Source: Merluccius polli (Eukaryota; Chordata; Actinopteri; Gadiformes; Merlucciidae). From it: DNA of 64,000 nt. The stretch is taken from contig JAOPHQ010002021.1 of NCBI GenBank assembly GCA_030340625.1, positions 10,001 to 74,000 on the forward strand, written 5' to 3'. The translations under genes and the position numbers were made by a program. This document shows, in pieces, positions 51,000 to 64,000 of the stretch (positions are counted from its first letter, which is position 1; every line of letters starts with the position of its first letter). Under the pieces are notes generated by a model. The model did no database searches. It saw nothing but the letters and a program-made list of their open reading frames with translations, and was not told where the DNA came from.

Positions 51000-52405
51000 G
51001 GCTGGACTCTTTCACTCTCTATTGAGCTCAGTCTGGAAATGTGTGAACAGGTAGTGAGGATGGCTCTCTTTTTATTTGCTTGATGAAGGACATCTGCATG
51101 ATGCAATGGATCACATGTAGCCTTCTAACCGAACCTCATCGCATCATATCCTTACTGTAATAACATTCTAATGCAAACAGCAAGACAAACGTATCCAGCA
51201 GTGCCAGCACAGACATCACATGTCACATGAAACCTGGAATTGAGTCGGCTTTGAATAAAACTTAATAAGTAGTGTAACAGTAATAGAAGTAATGCTGCTT
51301 GAGGACATATGCGCCGAGGCAGACTCCACTTTGAGGGTGAACATGGGAAAGATATTGCTTTTATGTTATCGTTTTCATTTTTTAAGACAGATAAATAAGA
51401 ACATTCTAGAAAAAAGTTGGTTGAAAAAGTTGGACAACTTGTGACAATTTACAAAATACAAATCCTACCCAGTAGTCTGTTCACATTTCTGTATCTATAT
51501 TTCATGTTTCTGATATACACAGAGAAATATGTATGGTCTTTATTATTATTATTAATATTAAAGCAAAATAGATAGAAAAATTGGGATTGATACAAGCGGC
51601 TCCCTTGTAGCCCTCATCCACTGCCTTCATGGTCAACAAGTACTCATTCCAGCTTCGATAAAAAGCCAAATCCAAGCGACTTACAAGAAGTACATTTGTA
51701 ATTAGAACGTAAAACAACAGTGTACAACAAGGATTTCAATAGAACAAGTTTCTAGGTGATAGAAAGTAGGCGATGCTGATAATCTGCACACAGTTGGCTT
51801 CGCTTCAATAGTACATTTGTGAAAAGTGCAGCTGGACTAAACGTTTAGTTTTTTTGTTTGCCCAATGAATACATATACGAAGGTGTTTTATTGAGAAACT
51901 TTGCCTATTTTAAAAATGGTGTTCAGAATGATAACGAGACAGGTTGGTGGTATTGAAGGAAAAGTCTGGTGTTCTCAGATATTTATAATTTTTTAGTTGA
52001 CATAATTTGCAATAGTTTGTGAGACTATTCTCTGTAAATAAAGCATGGTTTAATTAAAAGTACTTATGTGACTTTGTAGCAGGGGTGGACTGAACATCGG
52101 GAGCACCGGGACAATTCCCGGCGGGCCCGACCGATCTGTGGGCCGAGAAGGATTCATATGTTTTCAAAGTAGAATAAGGGAAAATTATGAAGCCATAGAA
52201 TGACCACTGCTGGCACCCCTCTTCCGGCCTATTGGTCTATTCCTCTAGCCCCGTCCCTGGCCCCACCCCCCAAACTCATACATGCTTGCTGCTACACCCT
52301 CGCCAGACAGAGAGAGAGAAAGACAGCGAGTGGCTGTTGGTTTGCGCGGGGGACTGAAGTTGTCGTTCATTGTCACACTTTAATAATAATTATAATTATA
52401 ATAAT

Positions 52406-52989
52406 ATATATGTATGTGTGTACAACAGAAAATATAAAATATAGATTCAGAAATACGAAAGAACAGACTACTGATTTGTGTTATGTAAATTGTCACAAGT
52501 TGTCCAACTTTCTCACAATGGTCAATACGCCAACCATTGTAAATGTGTAGATATAGTTGATAATATTTAGAATGTTCTTATTTATCTGTCTTAAAAAATG
52601 AATATGAAAACGATAACATAAAAGCAATATCTTTCCCTTGTTCACCCTCAAAGTCTGCCTCGGCGCATATGTCCTAAAGCAGCATTAGCCTACTTCTATT
52701 ACTGTTACACTACTTATTAGAAATTTGACTCAATTCCAGGTTTCATGTGACATCTGACGTATGTGCTGGCACTGCTGGATACGTTTGTCTTGCTGTTTGT
52801 ATTAGAAAGTTATTATGGATATGATGCGATGAGGTCCGGTTAGAAGGCTCCATGTGATCCATTGCATCATGAAGATGTCCTTCATTAAGCAAATAAAAAG
52901 AGAGCCATCCTCACTACCTGTTCACACATTTCCAGACGGAGCTTAATAGAGAAAAGAGTCCAGCCATGTACCTCCGCTGCAATGGGTAA
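52406..52989 (+). promoter_or_regulatory. Inverted orphan lectin promoter, unit 3, with MYLRCNG mini-ORF
   Basis: ATG at 52966, stop at 52987-52989. The leader and TATA-like box are kept. It shares TAGATATAGTTGATAAT and GCATTAGCCTACTTC with unit 4. Confidence 0.82.
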
Positions 52990-54387
52990 AACACAATAAA
53001 ACAAATAAAGTGAATAAAATAAAGTGGATTAATAAAATGTATACAAATATGATCAAATAAAAGCCTGTGTAAAAAGAGTACATTTAGGGACCCGAGCAGC
53101 AAATGGATAATCCCCTTAGGCCTATAGTAAAATAGGATCTTGGGACCACAAGTCAGCAGCTTAATAGACTGATATGTGTTAAAAGAGTCAATTACATCTA
53201 GAAAATCTGTAGATATTATTGAAAGTGATGTTTTTAATCTCGCTAAAATGGAGTAGGTCCTAATGGTTTTTACATTTATAGACATTCGCCCTCTTGGCTG
53301 TGTAGGCCTACCCCTTCTTTTTGGGTTGTAATGACCTTACACGTGTTAGGCTATGATTTTTTTTTCATTGGGGTTGGGCATAATATTCTGTCCTAACGCT
53401 GCTATTAGTAGGACTGATGGATCCGAGATTTAGATAGAGAGAGATATTAGGTTAGAGATGAATAAGTTTAAGGTAGGGCCTATTCGGTAAGAAATGATTT
53501 ACGTATTCGGTGTTTAGGTTAGTGGTGCTTAAATTTAGGGATTATATTAGAGATGGTTAGGATTGGGTATACAGGTTAGAGATGGTTAAGTTGTTTAGAT
53601 AGAGTAGGTGAGTTTTTCTCTGGGTTCAGGATGGTCTCCACAAAGCAGCGAGCTCCTGGGAATCAATGTAACACAAGGGCAGTATCATCTTGGAGAGATT
53701 CAAGTTGACATTCAGATACTAAAGCACATAATATACAGTTGCGTGAACGAAGAGAAGATGCAGACAGTTAACATGACCTGGCTCTTTGCTTAGAGCCGGG
53801 GAGCGCTTAATCTTGGGCGTAGGGGCCAGATATCAATCGTCATCCTTGACAATAACAATATATGCTGCCATAGCGCTTTTGGCAATAACATGAAGCAAAT
53901 AGTTGCGTACAAGCCACATGTCAATATTTGCGAAAGGTGCAGCTGAAACAGATCAGAGCCAACTTTTAGGGCAGAGTTAACCATTTATTTTTTATTTAGA
54001 TCATGAATGATGAAAACCCTTCAACACTTGAAATAACGAGCCCGTCTCCAGTGTATGGAGTTGAGTGTGGCTTCATTATATTAAAAAACTTTTTTTTTAC
54101 GGTCCACTACAATTCGTAACTTTTTGATTATTCTACCACTACGCTAATTCATTCACTGCACTGAAAACACCCCCCCCCCCCCCACACACACACACACACA
54201 CACGTGTTCTTGCGCTCTTCTCATACCCACCAGTGTCTCCAGTAGTCCTCCACCAACTTACTTTTAATTTTCGCTGGACTGCATGGAGGCGGTTATTCGT
54301 GTCGGTCTTGGTGTGAAAGGTTTGAACGCGAATATTCGTCAACGAATATTCCGCTTTTTTCGTTTCGTCCTGGTGTGTAAAGGCCTT

Positions 54388-54456
54388 AAGGCCGCAGTAT
54401 ACTCGCCGTTCCCAAGCTGTCGCGCGACAATGTGACGGCGAGTATACTGCGGCCTT
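54388..54456. repeat. 69-bp hairpin, unit 3
   Basis: An exact stem like the one at 43552-43620. Confidence 0.85.
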
Positions 54457-55931
54457 TATCCCGGATTTCCACCGGGACGTTAGCGTCGCGTGAGCGTCGC
54501 GCACTCCTGCACGGTGGCTCCAGACCCACGGGGCATTGTCCCCATCTGGTGGCCAAACCAGTACGCTGCATCCCGGGGCGACGAAAGGACGAAAGGACTA
54601 AAGACGCACAGCTGTGTTCAATGAGCGCACGGCCAGGACTCGTCACAGCTGATTACCGACAATCAGCTGGCGCGCTAGGAGCTACCGGCCATTTTGGAGA
54701 GGAGAGTTACCAGGAGCAGTACGTGGCAGGTACGAGAGAGAGACAGAAACGGTATCCCGGAGTTAAAGAGCTGGAGAGAAACCCTTACGCAGCGCAGCCG
54801 AGGCTCGGCGCTGGGAACAGACTTTTTGACCGTGGTTCTGCGGAACGAGGAGACGGACTCCGGACAACCGACCCCTGGACTTTCGCCAGGGTTTCTGTTA
54901 TCGTTTGTACAGACTCTTTTCATTTAGTGTGGGTGCAGAATTCCCCTGTTTTGTTTGCGCAGTTTTTAAAGCGCTATTTTTGTTGGAGTTTAAGAGTTTA
55001 ATAAATCGCCTCTGTTTTACTTGCAACTGTCTCCGTGCACTTATTAAGCTGTGCCCCGCCGAAAGACTGGTACAACCTCTCAAGCTGTCACAACACGTGC
55101 TCACACACACACACACACTCTGTCAATACTAGATGGCGTCACTACAGAACACACACACTCATACTGTTGATAAATGTAGACAGCGCTACTACAGTACACA
55201 CAAACACACATACTTAATATTAGATGACGCTACTACAGAGCACGCACAGTTAAACAGAAACATGTGTTTTTGTCTTTTAAGGTGTGCTTGATGTCCCTGT
55301 TTTTACTGTTATGTCATCATGAGCGCATATGAGGCAAAAATAATTTCCCAGGATTGTGATCAATAAAGTATCTATCTATCTATAACATCTCTAACCGAAT
55401 ACCTACATTTAATCATCTCTAACTGTTAGGAGTTGTGTCTGGTATGTCAATATGAACTTGTTATTATTCTTGATTATATTTCTGTGTTGGTAATTGTCAA
55501 CTTCACTGGGTACCAAATCTTCATGTTTAGACTAAATGTGTGACCAAATGTGTAAATATTTAATAACCTGAATCAACCAGAAGCATTGTCATCACACACA
55601 GTACCCACTGCTTCTTTTGTTTTACCCATTGCTTCTTGTTTTTCTTGGCCTCAATTGTTTCTGTAAATCACTTTGTAACTCACATTTAATAAGCTATATA
55701 GCTATTTATAAGTGTGTTAATAATAATTAATTATTATAATTTAAGCCTATTAGAAACAATGACAACTGAAAACATTCTGTTTGATCCCCCACTTGTTTGC
55801 AATAATCTCTAAATCCAATGTGAAAAGAAACAATAAGTCCCTCTTGATTGGTCATATTTTTATGGTTGTGGTTCAAATAAACATCAGTTGTTTTTCACAC
55901 ACACAAGCCAATGTACACTTTATGGACAGCT

Positions 55932-56426
55932 TTAACGAGCTTTACAAACAAAACGATGAACACCATTGCATGGCGTATCATTCCATTTAGATGGAAGAGA
56001 AAATCTGTTGATCTCGACACAATCTTCTGGTCCACCATGGTTGTTAGGCTCTCCCTTATGCCAAGCATAGAAGTCTCCCTGGGAACCGTCGCTCCACATC
56101 CAGCTGCCTTCTTTATGAGTATCACTAAATCCAATCCAATGTTTCCCGTTGGTTGGATCAAAGTTCTCAATCAGCTTGACAACAAAGTTATTTTCATCTT
56201 CGTTATGGATGGAGACCAGGTTTGCGCCCAAAGACAGGCAGTGGAGCTCCGCATCAGCCCAGGTCATTCCGGTATCAACATACTTGTAGAAGTGGCCATC
56301 ATGGTTGAACCAGCACATCGGACAGGAGCCGCACTGGAGCTTCAGGTCAGTTGAAGTCTGGGAAAGCGGGCCTGCCAGGGCGAGGGTGTGCAGCAGGCCA
56401 CAAAGGACAATGCAGCGGAGGTACAT
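55932..56426 (-). CDS. Secreted single-exon C-type lectin 4
   Basis: 164 residues, lectin 3 type. Differences from lectin 3 are C5, T14 in the signal peptide, T24 and H123. All calcium- and sugar-site residues are present. Confidence 0.9.
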   Translation of the reverse strand: MYLRCIVLCGLLHTLALAGPLSQTSTDLKLQCGSCPMCWFNHDGHFYKYVDTGMTWADAELHCLSLGANLVSIHNEDENNFVVKLIENFDPTNGKHWIGFSDTHKEGSWMWSDGSQGDFYAWHKGEPNNHGGPEDCVEINRFSLPSKWNDTPCNGVHRFVCKAR

Positions 56427-57832
56427 GGCTGGACTCTTTCACTCTCTATTGAGCTCAGTCTGGAAATGTGTGAACAGGTAGTGAGGATGGCTCTCTTTTT
56501 ATTTGCTTGATGAAGGACATCTGCATGATGCAATGGATCACATGTAGCCTTCTAACCGGACCTCATCGCATCATATCCTTACTGTAATAACATTCTAATG
56601 CAAACAGCAAGACAAACGTATCCAGCAGTGCCAGCACAGACGTCAGATGTCACATGAAACCTGGAATTGAGTCGGCTTTGAATAAAAACTTAATAAGTAG
56701 TGTAACAGTAATAGAAGTAATGCTGCTTGAGGGACATATGCGCCGAGGCAGACTCCACTTTGAGGGTGAACATGGGAAAGATATTGCTTTTATGTTATCG
56801 TTTTCATTTTTTAAGACAGATAAATAAGAACATTCTAGAAAAAGTTGGTTGAAAAGTTGGACAACTTGTGACAATTTACAAAATACAAATCCTACCCAGT
56901 AGTCTTGTTCACATTTCTGTATCTATATTTCATGTTTCTGATATACACAGAGAAATATGTATGGTCTTTATTATTATTATTAATATTAAAGCAAAATAGA
57001 TAGAAAAATTGGGATTGATACAAGCGGCTCCCTTGTAGCCCTCATCCACTGCCTTCATGGTCAACAAGTACTCATTCCAGCTTCGATAAAAAGCCAAATC
57101 CAAGCGACTTACAAGAAGTACATTTGTAATTAGAACGTAAAACAACAGTGTACAACAAGGATTTCAATAGAACAAGTTTCTAGGTGATAGAAAGTAGGCG
57201 ATGCTGATAATCTGCACACAGTTGGCTTCGCTTCAATAGTACATTTGTGAAAAGTGCAGCTGGACTAAACGTTTAGTTTTTTTGTTTGCCCAATGAATAC
57301 ATATACGAAGGTGTTTTATTGAGAAACTTTGCCTATTTTAAAATGGTGTTCAGAATGATAACGAGACAGGTTGGTGGTATTGAAGGAAAAGTCTGGTGTT
57401 CTCAGATATTTATAATTTTTTAGTTGACATAATTTGCAATAGTTTGTGAGACTATTCTCTGTAAATAAAAGCATGGTTTAATTAAAAGTACTTATGTGAC
57501 TTTGTAGCAGGGGTGGACTGAACATCGGGAGCACCGGGACAATTCCCGGCGGGCCGACCGATCTGTGGGCCGAGAAGGATTCATATGTTTTCAAAGTAGA
57601 ATAAGGGAAAATTATGAAGCCATAGAATGACCACTGCTGGCACCCCTCTTCCGGCCTATTGGTCTATTCCTCTAGCCCGTCCCTGGCCCCACCCCCCAAA
57701 CTCATACATGCTTGCTGCTACACCCTCGCCAGACAGAGAGAGAGAAAGACAGCGAGTGGCTGTTGGTTTGCGCCGGGGGACTGAAGTTGTCGTTCATTGT
57801 CACTTTTAATAATAATTATAATTATAATAATT

Positions 57833-58415
57833 ATATATGTATGTGTGTACAACAGAAATATAAAATATAGATTCAGAAATACGAAAGAACAGACTACTGA
57901 TTTGTGTTATGTAAATTGTCACAAGTTGTCCAACTTTCTCACAATGGTCAATACGCCAACCATTGTAAATGTGTAGATATAGTTGATAATATTTAGAATG
58001 TTCTTATTTATCTGTCTTAAAAAATGAATATGAAAACGATAACATAAAAGCAATATCTTTCCCTTGTTCACCCTCAAAGTCTGCCTCGGCGCATATGTCC
58101 TAAAGCAGCATTAGCCTACTTCTATTACTGTTACACTACTTATTAGAAATTTGACTCAATTCCAGGTTTCATGTGACATCTGACGTATGTGCTGGCACTG
58201 CTGGATACGTTTGTCTTGCTGTTTGTATTAGAAAGTTATTATGGATATGATGCGATGAGGTCCGGTTAGAAGGCTCCATGTGATCCATTGCATCATGAAG
58301 ATGTCCTTCATTAAGCAAATAAAAAGAGAGCCATCCTCACTACCTGTTCACACATTTCCAGACGGAGCTTAATAGAGAAAAGAGTCCAGCCATGTACCTC
58401 CGCTGCAATGGGTAA
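57833..58415 (+). promoter_or_regulatory. Inverted orphan lectin promoter, unit 4, with MYLRCNG mini-ORF
   Basis: ATG at 58392, stop at 58413-58415. Structure as in unit 1. Confidence 0.82.
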
Positions 58416-59779
58416 AACACAATAAAACAAATAAAGTGAATAAAATAAAGTGGATTAATAAAATGTATACAAATATGATCAAATAAAAGCCTGTGTAAAA
58501 AGAGTACATTTAGGGACCCGAGCAGCAAATGGATAATCCCCTTAGGCCTATAGTAAAATAGGATCTTGGGACCACAAGTCAGCAGCTTAATAGACTGAAA
58601 TGTGTTAAAAGAGTCAATTACATCTAGAAAATCAGTAGATATTATTGAAAATTATGTTTTAATCTCGCTAAAATGGAGTAGGCCTAATGGTTTTTACATT
58701 TTAACATTCGCCTCTTGCGTGTGTAGGCCTACCTTTTTTGGTGTAATGACCTACAAGTGTTAGGCTATGTTTTTTTTTCTGGGGTGGCATAAATGTCTGT
58801 CCTAGCTATAGTAGGACTGATGGATCCGATATTTAGATCGAGAGGGTTATAGGTTAGAGATGATTAAGTGTAGGTAGGCCTATTCGGTAAGAGATGGTTA
58901 CGTTTCCGTGTTAGGTTAGTGGTGCTTAAATTTAGGGATTATATTAGAGATGGTTGGGATTTGGTAGTAGGTTAGAGATGGCAGATGGTTAAGTTAAGTT
59001 AGATATTAGGTGAGTTTTCTCTGTTCAGGATGGTCCTCACAAAGTAGCGAGCTCGGGAATCAATGTAACACAAGGTAGTATCATTTGGAGAGATTCAAAG
59101 TTGATTCAGATACATAAAGTATAGTTGCGTGAACGAGAGAAGATGGGCAGACAGTTAACATGACCCTGGCTCTTTGCTTAGAGCCGGGGGCGCTTAATCT
59201 TGGGCGTAGGGGCCAGATACAATCGTCATCCTTGAGCAATAACAATATAGCATGCCATAGCGCTTTTGGCAATAACATGAAGCAAATAGTTGCGGTACAA
59301 GCCACATGTCAATATTTGCGAAAGGTGCAGCTGAAACAGATCAGAGCCAACTTTTAGGGCAGAGTTAACCATTTATTTTTTATTTAGATCATGAATGATG
59401 AAAACCCTTCAACACTTGAAATAACGAGCCCGTCTCCAGTGTATGGAGTTGAGTGTGGCTTCATTATATTAAAAAACGTTTTTTTACGGTCCACTACAAT
59501 TCGTAACTTTTTGATTATTCTACCACTACGCTAATTCATTCACTGCACTGAAAACACCCCCCCCCCCCCCCCACACACACACACACACACACACGTGTTC
59601 TTGCGCTCTCTCTCATACCCACCAGTGTCTCCAGTAGTCCTCCACCAACTTACTTTTAATTTTCGCTGGACTGCATGGAGGCGGTTATTCGTGTCGGTCT
59701 TGGTGTGAAAGGTTTGAACGCGAATATTCGTCAACGAATATTCCGCTTTTTCGTTTCGTCCTGGTGTGGTAAAGGCCTT

Positions 59780-59848
59780 AAGGCCGCAGTATACTCGCCG
59801 TTCCCAAGCTGTCGCGCGACAATGTGACGGCGAGTATACTGCGGCCTT
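59780..59848. repeat. 69-bp hairpin, unit 4
   Basis: An exact stem like the one at 43552-43620. Confidence 0.85.
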
Positions 59849-61334
59849 TATCCCGGATTTCCACCGGGGACGTCAGCGTCGCGTGAGCGTCGCGCACTCC
59901 TGCACGGTGGCTCCAGACCCACGGGGCATTGTCCCCATCTGGTGGCCAAACCAGTACGCTGCATCCCGGGGGCGACGAAAGGACGAAAGGGACTAAAGAC
60001 GCACAGCTGTGTTCAATGAGCGCACGGCCAGGACTCGTCACAGCTGATTACCGACAATCAGCTGGCGCGCTAGGAGCTTCCGGCCATTTTGGAGAGGAGA
60101 GTTACCAGGAGCAGTACGTGGCAGGTACGAGAGAGAGACAGAAACGGTATCCCGGAGTTAAAGAGCTGGAGAGAAACCCTTACGCAGCGCAGCCGAGGCT
60201 CGGCGCTGGGAACAGACTTTTTGACCGTGGTTCTGCGGAACGAGGAGACGGACTCCGGACAACCGACCCCTGGACTTTCGCCAGGGTTTCTGTTATCGTT
60301 TGTACAGACTCTTTTCATTTAGTGTGGGTGCAGAATTCCCCTGTTTTGTTTGCGCAGTTTTTAAAGCGCTATTTTTGTTGGAGTTTAAGAGTTTAATAAA
60401 TCGCCTCTGTTTTACTTGCAACTGTCTCCGTGCACTTATTAAGCTGTGCCCCGCCGAAAGACTGGTACAAACCTCTCAAGCTGTCACAACACGTGCTCAC
60501 ACACACACACACACTCTGTCAATACTAGATGGCGTCACTACAGAACACACACACTCATACTGTTGATAAATGTAGACAGCGCTACTACAGTACACACAAA
60601 CACACATACTTAATATTAGATGACGCTACTACAGAGCACGCACAGTTAAACAGAAAATGTGTTTTTGGTCTTTTAAGGTGTGCTTGATGTCCCTGTTTTT
60701 ACTGTTGTTATGTCATCATGAGCGCATATGAGGCAAAAATAATTTCCCAGGATTGTGATCAATAAAGTATCTATCTATCTATAACATCTCTAACCGAATA
60801 CCTACATTTAATCATCTCTAACTGTTAGGAGTTGTGTCTGGTATGTCAATATGAACTTGTTATTATTCTTGATTATATTTGTGTGTTGGTAATTGTCAAC
60901 TTCACTGGGTACCAAATCTTCATGTTTAGACTAAATGTGTGACCAAATGTGTAAATATTTAATAACCTGAATCAACCAGAAGCATTGTCATCACACACAG
61001 TACCCACTGCTTCTTTTGTTTTACCCATTGCTTCTTGTTTTTCTTGGCCGCAATTGTTTCTGTAAATCACTTTGTAACTCACATTTAATAAGCTATATAT
61101 AGCTATTTATAAGTGTGTTGATAATAATAATTAATTATTATAATTTAAGCCTATTAGAAACAATGACAACTGAAAACATTCTGTTTGATCCCCCACTTGT
61201 TTGCAATAATCTCTAAATCCAATGTGAAAAGAAACAATAAGTCCTCTTGATTGGTCATATTTTTATGGTTGTGGTTCAAATAAACATCAGTTGTTTTTCA
61301 CACACACAAGCCAATGTACACTTTATGGACAGCT

Positions 61335-61830
61335 TTAACGAGCTTTACAAACAAAACGATGAACACCATTGCATGGCGTATCATTCCATTTAGATGGAAG
61401 AGAAAATCTGTTGATCTCGACACAATCTTCTGGTCCACCATGGTTGTTAGGCTCTCCCTTATACCAAGCATAGAAGTCTCCCTGGGAACCGTCGCTCCAC
61501 ATCCAGCTGCCTTCTTTATGAGTATCACTAAATCCAATCCAATGTTTCCCGTTGGTTGGATCAAAGTTCTCAATCAGCTTGACAACAAAGTTATTTTTCA
61601 TCTTCGTTATGGATGGAGACCAGGTTTGCGCCCAAAGACAGGCAGTGGAGCTCCGCATCAGCCCAGGTCATTCCGGTATCAACATACTTGTAGAAGTGGC
61701 CATCATGGTTGAACCAGCACATCGGACAGGAGCCGCACTGGAGCTTCAGGTCAGTTGAAGGCTGGGAAAGCGGGCCTGCCAGGGCGAGGGCGTGCAGCAG
61801 GCCACAAAGGACAATGGAGCGGAGGTACAT
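61335..61830 (-). pseudogene. C-type lectin 5, one-base frameshift
   Basis: The gene matches lectin 3 (S5, P24, Y123 variants) but has five T instead of four at 61594-61598. This shifts the frame after about residue 78 (HNEDEK). Downstream the old frame reads on intact to the normal end. With no other damage it is either very recent or a homopolymer error in the assembly. Confidence 0.85.
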
Positions 61831-63211
61831 GGCTGGACTCTTTCACTCTCTATTGAGCTCAGTCTGGAAATGTGTGAACAGGTAGTGAGGATGGCTCTCT
61901 TTTTATTTGCTTGATGAAGGACATCTGCATGATGCAATGGATCACATGTAGCCTTCTAACCGGACCTCATCGCATCATATCCTTACTGTAATAACATTCT
62001 AATGCAAACAGCAAGACAAACGTAGTCCAGCAGTGCCAGCACAGACGTCAGATGTCACATGAAACCTGGAATTGAGTCGGCTTTGAATAAAACTTAATAA
62101 GTAGTGTAACAGTAATAGAAGTAATGCTGGGTGAACATGGGAAAGATATTGCTTTTATGTTATCGTTTTCATTTTTTAAGACAGATAAATAAGAACATTC
62201 TAGAAAAAAGTTGGTTGAAAAAGTGGACAACTTGTGACAATTTACAAAATACAAATCCTACCCAGTAGTCTGTTCACATTTCTGTATCTATATTTCATGT
62301 TTCTGTTATACACAGAGAAATATGTATTGTCTTTATTATTATTATTATTAATAATAATAATATTAAAGCAAAATAGATAGAAAAATTGGGATTGATACAA
62401 GCGGCTCCCTTGTAGCCCTCATCCACTGCCTTCATGGTCAACAAGTACTCATTCCAGCTTCGATAAAAAGCCAAATCCAAGCGACTTACAAGAAGTACAT
62501 TTGTAATTAGAACGTAAAACAACAGTGTACAACAAGGATTTCAATAGAACAAGTTTCTAGGTGATAGAAAGTAGGCGATGCTGATAATCTGCACACAGTT
62601 GGCTTCGCTTCAATAGTACATTTGTGAAAAGTGCAGCTGGACTAAACGTTTAGTTTTTTTGTTTGCCCAATGAATACATATACGAAGGTGTTTTATTGAG
62701 AAACTTTGCCTATTTTAAAATGGTGTTCAGAATGATAACGAGACAGGTTGGTGGTATTGAAGGAAAAGTCTGGTGTTCTCAGATATTTATAATTTTTTAG
62801 TTGACATAATTTGCAATAGTTTGTGAGACTATTCTCTGTAAATAAAAGCATGGTTTAATTAAAAGTACTTATGTGACTTTGTAGCAGGGGTGGACTGAAC
62901 ATCGGGAGCACCGGGACAATTCCCGGCGGGCCGACCGATCTGTGGGCCGAGAAGGATTCATATGTTTTCAAAGTAGAATAAGGGAAAATTATGAAGCCAT
63001 AGAATGACCACTGCTGGCACCCCCTCTTCCGGCCTATTGGTCTATTCCTCTAGCCCCGTCCCTGGCCCCACCCCCCAAACTCATACATGCTTGCTGCTAC
63101 AACCCTCGCCAGACAGAGAGAGAGAAAGACAGCGAGTGGCTGTTGGTTTGCGCGGGGGACTGAAGTTGTCGTTCATTGTCACTTTTAATTATAATTATAA
63201 TTATAATAATT

Positions 63212-63791
63212 ATATATGTATGTGTGTACAACAGAAATATAAAATATAGATTCAGAAATACGAAAGAACAGACTACTGATTTGTGTTATGTAAATTGTCA
63301 CAAGTTGTCCAACTTTCTCACAATGGTCAATACGCCAACCATTGTAAATGTGTAGATATAGTTGATAATATTTAGAATGTTCTTATTTATCTGTCTTAAA
63401 AAAATGAATATGAAAACGATAACATAAAAGCAATATCTTTCCCTTGTTCACCCTCAAAGTCTGCCTCGGCGCATATGTCCTAAAGCAGCATTACTTCTAT
63501 TACTGTTACACTACTTATTAGAAATTTGACTCAATTCCAGGTTTCATGTGACATCTGACGTATGTGCTGGCACTGCTGGATACGTTTGTCTTGCTGTTTG
63601 TATTAGAAAGTTATTATGGATATGATGCGATGAGGTCCGGTTAGAAGGCTCCATGTGATCCATTGCATCATGAAGATGTCCTTCATTAAGCAAATAAAAA
63701 GAGAGCCATCCTCACTACCTGTTCACCACATTTCCAGACGGAGCTTAATAGAGAAAAGAGTCCAGCCATGTACCTCCGCTGCAATGGGTAA
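63212..63791 (+). promoter_or_regulatory. Inverted orphan lectin promoter, unit 5, with MYLRCNG mini-ORF
   Basis: ATG at 63768, stop at 63789-63791. One extra C in the leader (TTCACCACATTTCC). Confidence 0.8.
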
Positions 63792-64000
63792 AACACAATA
63801 AAACAAATAAAGTGAATAAAATAAAGTGGATTAATAAAATGTATACAAATATGATCAAATAAAAGCCTGTGTAAAAAGAGTACATTTAGGGACCCGAGCA
63901 GCAAATGGATAATCCCCTTAGGCCTATAGTAAAATAGGATCTTGGGACCACAAGTCAGCAGCTTAATAGACTGAAATGTGTTAAAAGAGTCAATTACATC

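Larger units (their letters stand above)
50505..55931. repeat. Array unit 3 (5427 bp)
   Basis: Same order as unit 1. The part 53250-53760 carries dozens of single-base insertions and changes against all sister units and may be unpolished sequence. Confidence 0.9.
55932..61334. repeat. Array unit 4 (5403 bp)
   Basis: Same order as unit 1. Small insertions and losses cluster at 59030-59300. Confidence 0.9.
61335..64000. repeat. Array unit 5, cut by the window edge
   Basis: Same order as the other units up to the sequence after the MYLRCNG ORF. The array continues beyond the window. A segment of about 30 bp of the promoter (TGCTTGAGGACATATGCGCC region) is missing near 62129. Confidence 0.9.

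Overview
The window reads as teleost fish genomic DNA. The evidence is a spliced vertebrate gene with fish-style short introns, fish-type tRNA-headed SINEs, TIR elements and an L2-like LINE, and an extreme density of long (GT/CA)n, (CT/AG)n and (AT)n microsatellites. Such density is known from gadiform fishes, but the order cannot be fixed from this sequence. Nothing prokaryotic or viral was seen, apart from an ordinary solo LTR.

Region 1 (about 1-19357, + strand) holds a RapGEF gene that I recognise as rapgef5 (GFR/MR-GEF/Repac type). Sixteen coding exons were placed by hand from splice sites, continuous phase and recalled family motifs. The start is ATG 5235 and the stop is TGA 19355-19357, giving 614 residues: an acidic N-terminus, a REM domain, a ubiquitin-like/RA-like middle and a CDC25 GEF domain. 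An extra exon at 4197 probably belongs to a longer cAMP-domain isoform. Notable features are a U12-type AT-AC intron (9618-9751), an antisense decayed copy of exon 4 inside intron 9 (17218-17304), and exon 9 squeezed between a (TG)n acceptor and a (CA)n tract.

Region 2 (19358-31457) is 3' flank followed by nested mobile DNA. It contains a decayed 5' end of a lectin gene, a broken L2/CR1-like LINE, a solo LTR, a 44-bp perfect palindrome, and a fold-back element with arms of about 1.2 kb. The fold-back element lies between 7-bp target duplications and carries a second TIR element in one arm. Sister copies show the empty sites of both insertions.

Region 3 (31458-64000) is a tandem array with a period of about 5.4 kb that runs off the right edge. 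Each unit carries a single-exon secreted C-type lectin gene on the - strand with Ca2+/sugar-site motifs EPN and WND. Each unit also carries, head-to-head with it, an inverted copy of the same promoter, 5' leader and first five codons, running into unrelated DNA and giving a seven-codon ORF (MYLRCNG). Genes 1 and 2 encode identical proteins. Genes 3-5 differ from them almost only in the C-terminal, ligand-binding half. Gene 5 has a one-base frameshift that may be an assembly error. The first, incomplete unit has gained a P-element-like insertion, a lectin relic, a telomere-repeat fold-back and a hAT-like element. The lectins presumably act as secreted soluble lectins, and no functional link to rapgef5 is implied.
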